Shown here piece by piece: positions 12,147 through 12,542 of a stretch of 12,542 nt of DNA. A program made the position numbers and the translations under genes. Under the pieces are notes generated by a model. The model worked only from the letters and a program-made list of their open reading frames with translations. It made no database searches and was not told where the DNA came from. The DNA is from Xanthobacteraceae bacterium (GTDB lineage: Bacteria > Pseudomonadota > Alphaproteobacteria > Rhizobiales > Xanthobacteraceae): assembly GCA_030044035.1 (NCBI GenBank), contig JASHWN010000405.1:1-12542 (forward strand), in the 5' to 3' direction. Positions within the stretch are counted from its first letter, which is position 1; every line of letters starts with the position of its first letter.

Positions 12147-12542
12147 ATGCGCGGCGACGCGATCCGCTTCAGCGCGGCGCTTGCAATCGCAGCAGCGCTT
12201 GCAGCGCCGAGCGCTTCCGCTGACGATTTCTATCGCGGCAAGACGCTGGAAATCATCGTGTCGTCGAGCGTCGGCGCCGACAGCTACGATGCGTTCAGCC
12301 GCCTCGTCGCCCGCCACATCGGCGCGCACCTCGCCGGCGACCCAAATGTGGTCGTGCGCAACATGCCGGGCGCCGGCGGCATCATGGCCGCCAACCAGCT
12401 TTACTATCTGGCGCCGCACGACGGCACGACGATCGGCATGCTCGACCAGTCGATCTTTGAGTCCCAGCTGTTCAAGGTGCCGGAACTTAGAGCCGACGTC
12501 ACCAAGATGAACTGGATCGGCCGGGTCATCGCCAACGACGCG
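12147..12542 (+). CDS. Tripartite tricarboxylate transporter receptor (TctC/Bug family), N-terminal part
   Basis: The frame is open from ATG 12147 to the window end (132 codons), so the gene is cut. Residues 1-25 are a signal peptide (MRGDAIRFSAALAIAAALAAPSASA before DD, written here only by its ends: Arg-containing start, Ala-rich core, ASA cleavage). The mature start DDFYRGKTLEIIVSSSVGAD, then YDAFSRLVARHIG, PNVVVRNMPGAGGIMAAN and APHDGTTIGMLDQS are the Bug/TctC pattern, including the NMPGAGG loop that holds carboxylates. These periplasmic receptors bind carboxylated organic acids, sometimes aromatic, for a TctAB membrane pair; many such genes stand alone. It follows the cupin gene by 23 bp with no strong ribosome-binding site. 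Family is clear, ligand unknown. Confidence 0.9.
   Translation, partial: MRGDAIRFSAALAIAAALAAPSASADDFYRGKTLEIIVSSSVGADSYDAFSRLVARHIGAHLAGDPNVVVRNMPGAGGIMAANQLYYLAPHDGTTIGMLDQSIFESQLFKVPELRADVTKMNWIGRVIANDA

Noticed and set aside
1..12542. tRNA, rRNA or riboswitch genes
   Set aside because: No cloverleaf, rRNA motif or known riboswitch core was seen on either strand by eye.

Overview
The window is about 12.5 kb of GC-rich DNA. I read it as a chromosomal segment of an alphaproteobacterium of the order Hyphomicrobiales (Bradyrhizobium/Xanthobacteraceae-like). The evidence is the gene order DUF2948 ... hisD - UPF0262 - low-molecular-weight phosphatase, the ICE-like iron box, the TctC/Bug-type receptor, the NMT1/SsuA-type ABC system and a REP-like extragenic palindrome. 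Species cannot be fixed from the sequence.

Left part (1-5505). The 3' end of a cytochrome c gene (+) runs into a gap holding a REP-like palindrome. On the minus strand follows a tight operon read right to left: hisD, UPF0262 and a low-molecular-weight protein-tyrosine-phosphatase-like protein, with 1-bp and 13-bp overlaps. Divergent from hisD is a two-gene plus-strand iron unit, a periplasmic cupredoxin-like protein and an FTR1 permease. The 145-bp spacer carries an extended -10 for hisD and a 7-3-7 inverted repeat resembling the Irr iron-control element. The iron unit converges on a minus-strand group: a 44-residue membrane protein, a DUF3574 protein and DUF2948. DUF2948 is usually next to hisD, so the iron unit looks inserted into an ancestral housekeeping cluster.

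Middle (5506-6601). This is gene-poor. It holds one 58-residue Myb/SANT-like DNA-binding protein with a strong ribosome-binding site, and a perfect three-copy 16-bp tandem repeat that puts three Shine-Dalgarno-like sequences directly before the next start codon.

Right part (6602-12542). This looks like a catabolic and uptake region. A class III extradiol dioxygenase is split into LigB-like and LigA-like subunits. The LigB-like protein keeps the expected metal ligands but appears to have Leu in place of the catalytic His. A long palindromic element with a terminator-like end separates it from a convergent minus-strand operon: ABC ATPase (TTG start), permease, a PuuE/NodB-type polysaccharide-deacetylase-family hydrolase, and a substrate-binding protein. 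Divergent from that operon are a cupin and the start of a tripartite tricarboxylate transporter receptor that runs off the window. I infer one programme: import of small organic, perhaps aromatic or heterocyclic, acids, hydrolysis of a C-N or acyl bond, and ring opening. No substrate can be named from sequence alone.
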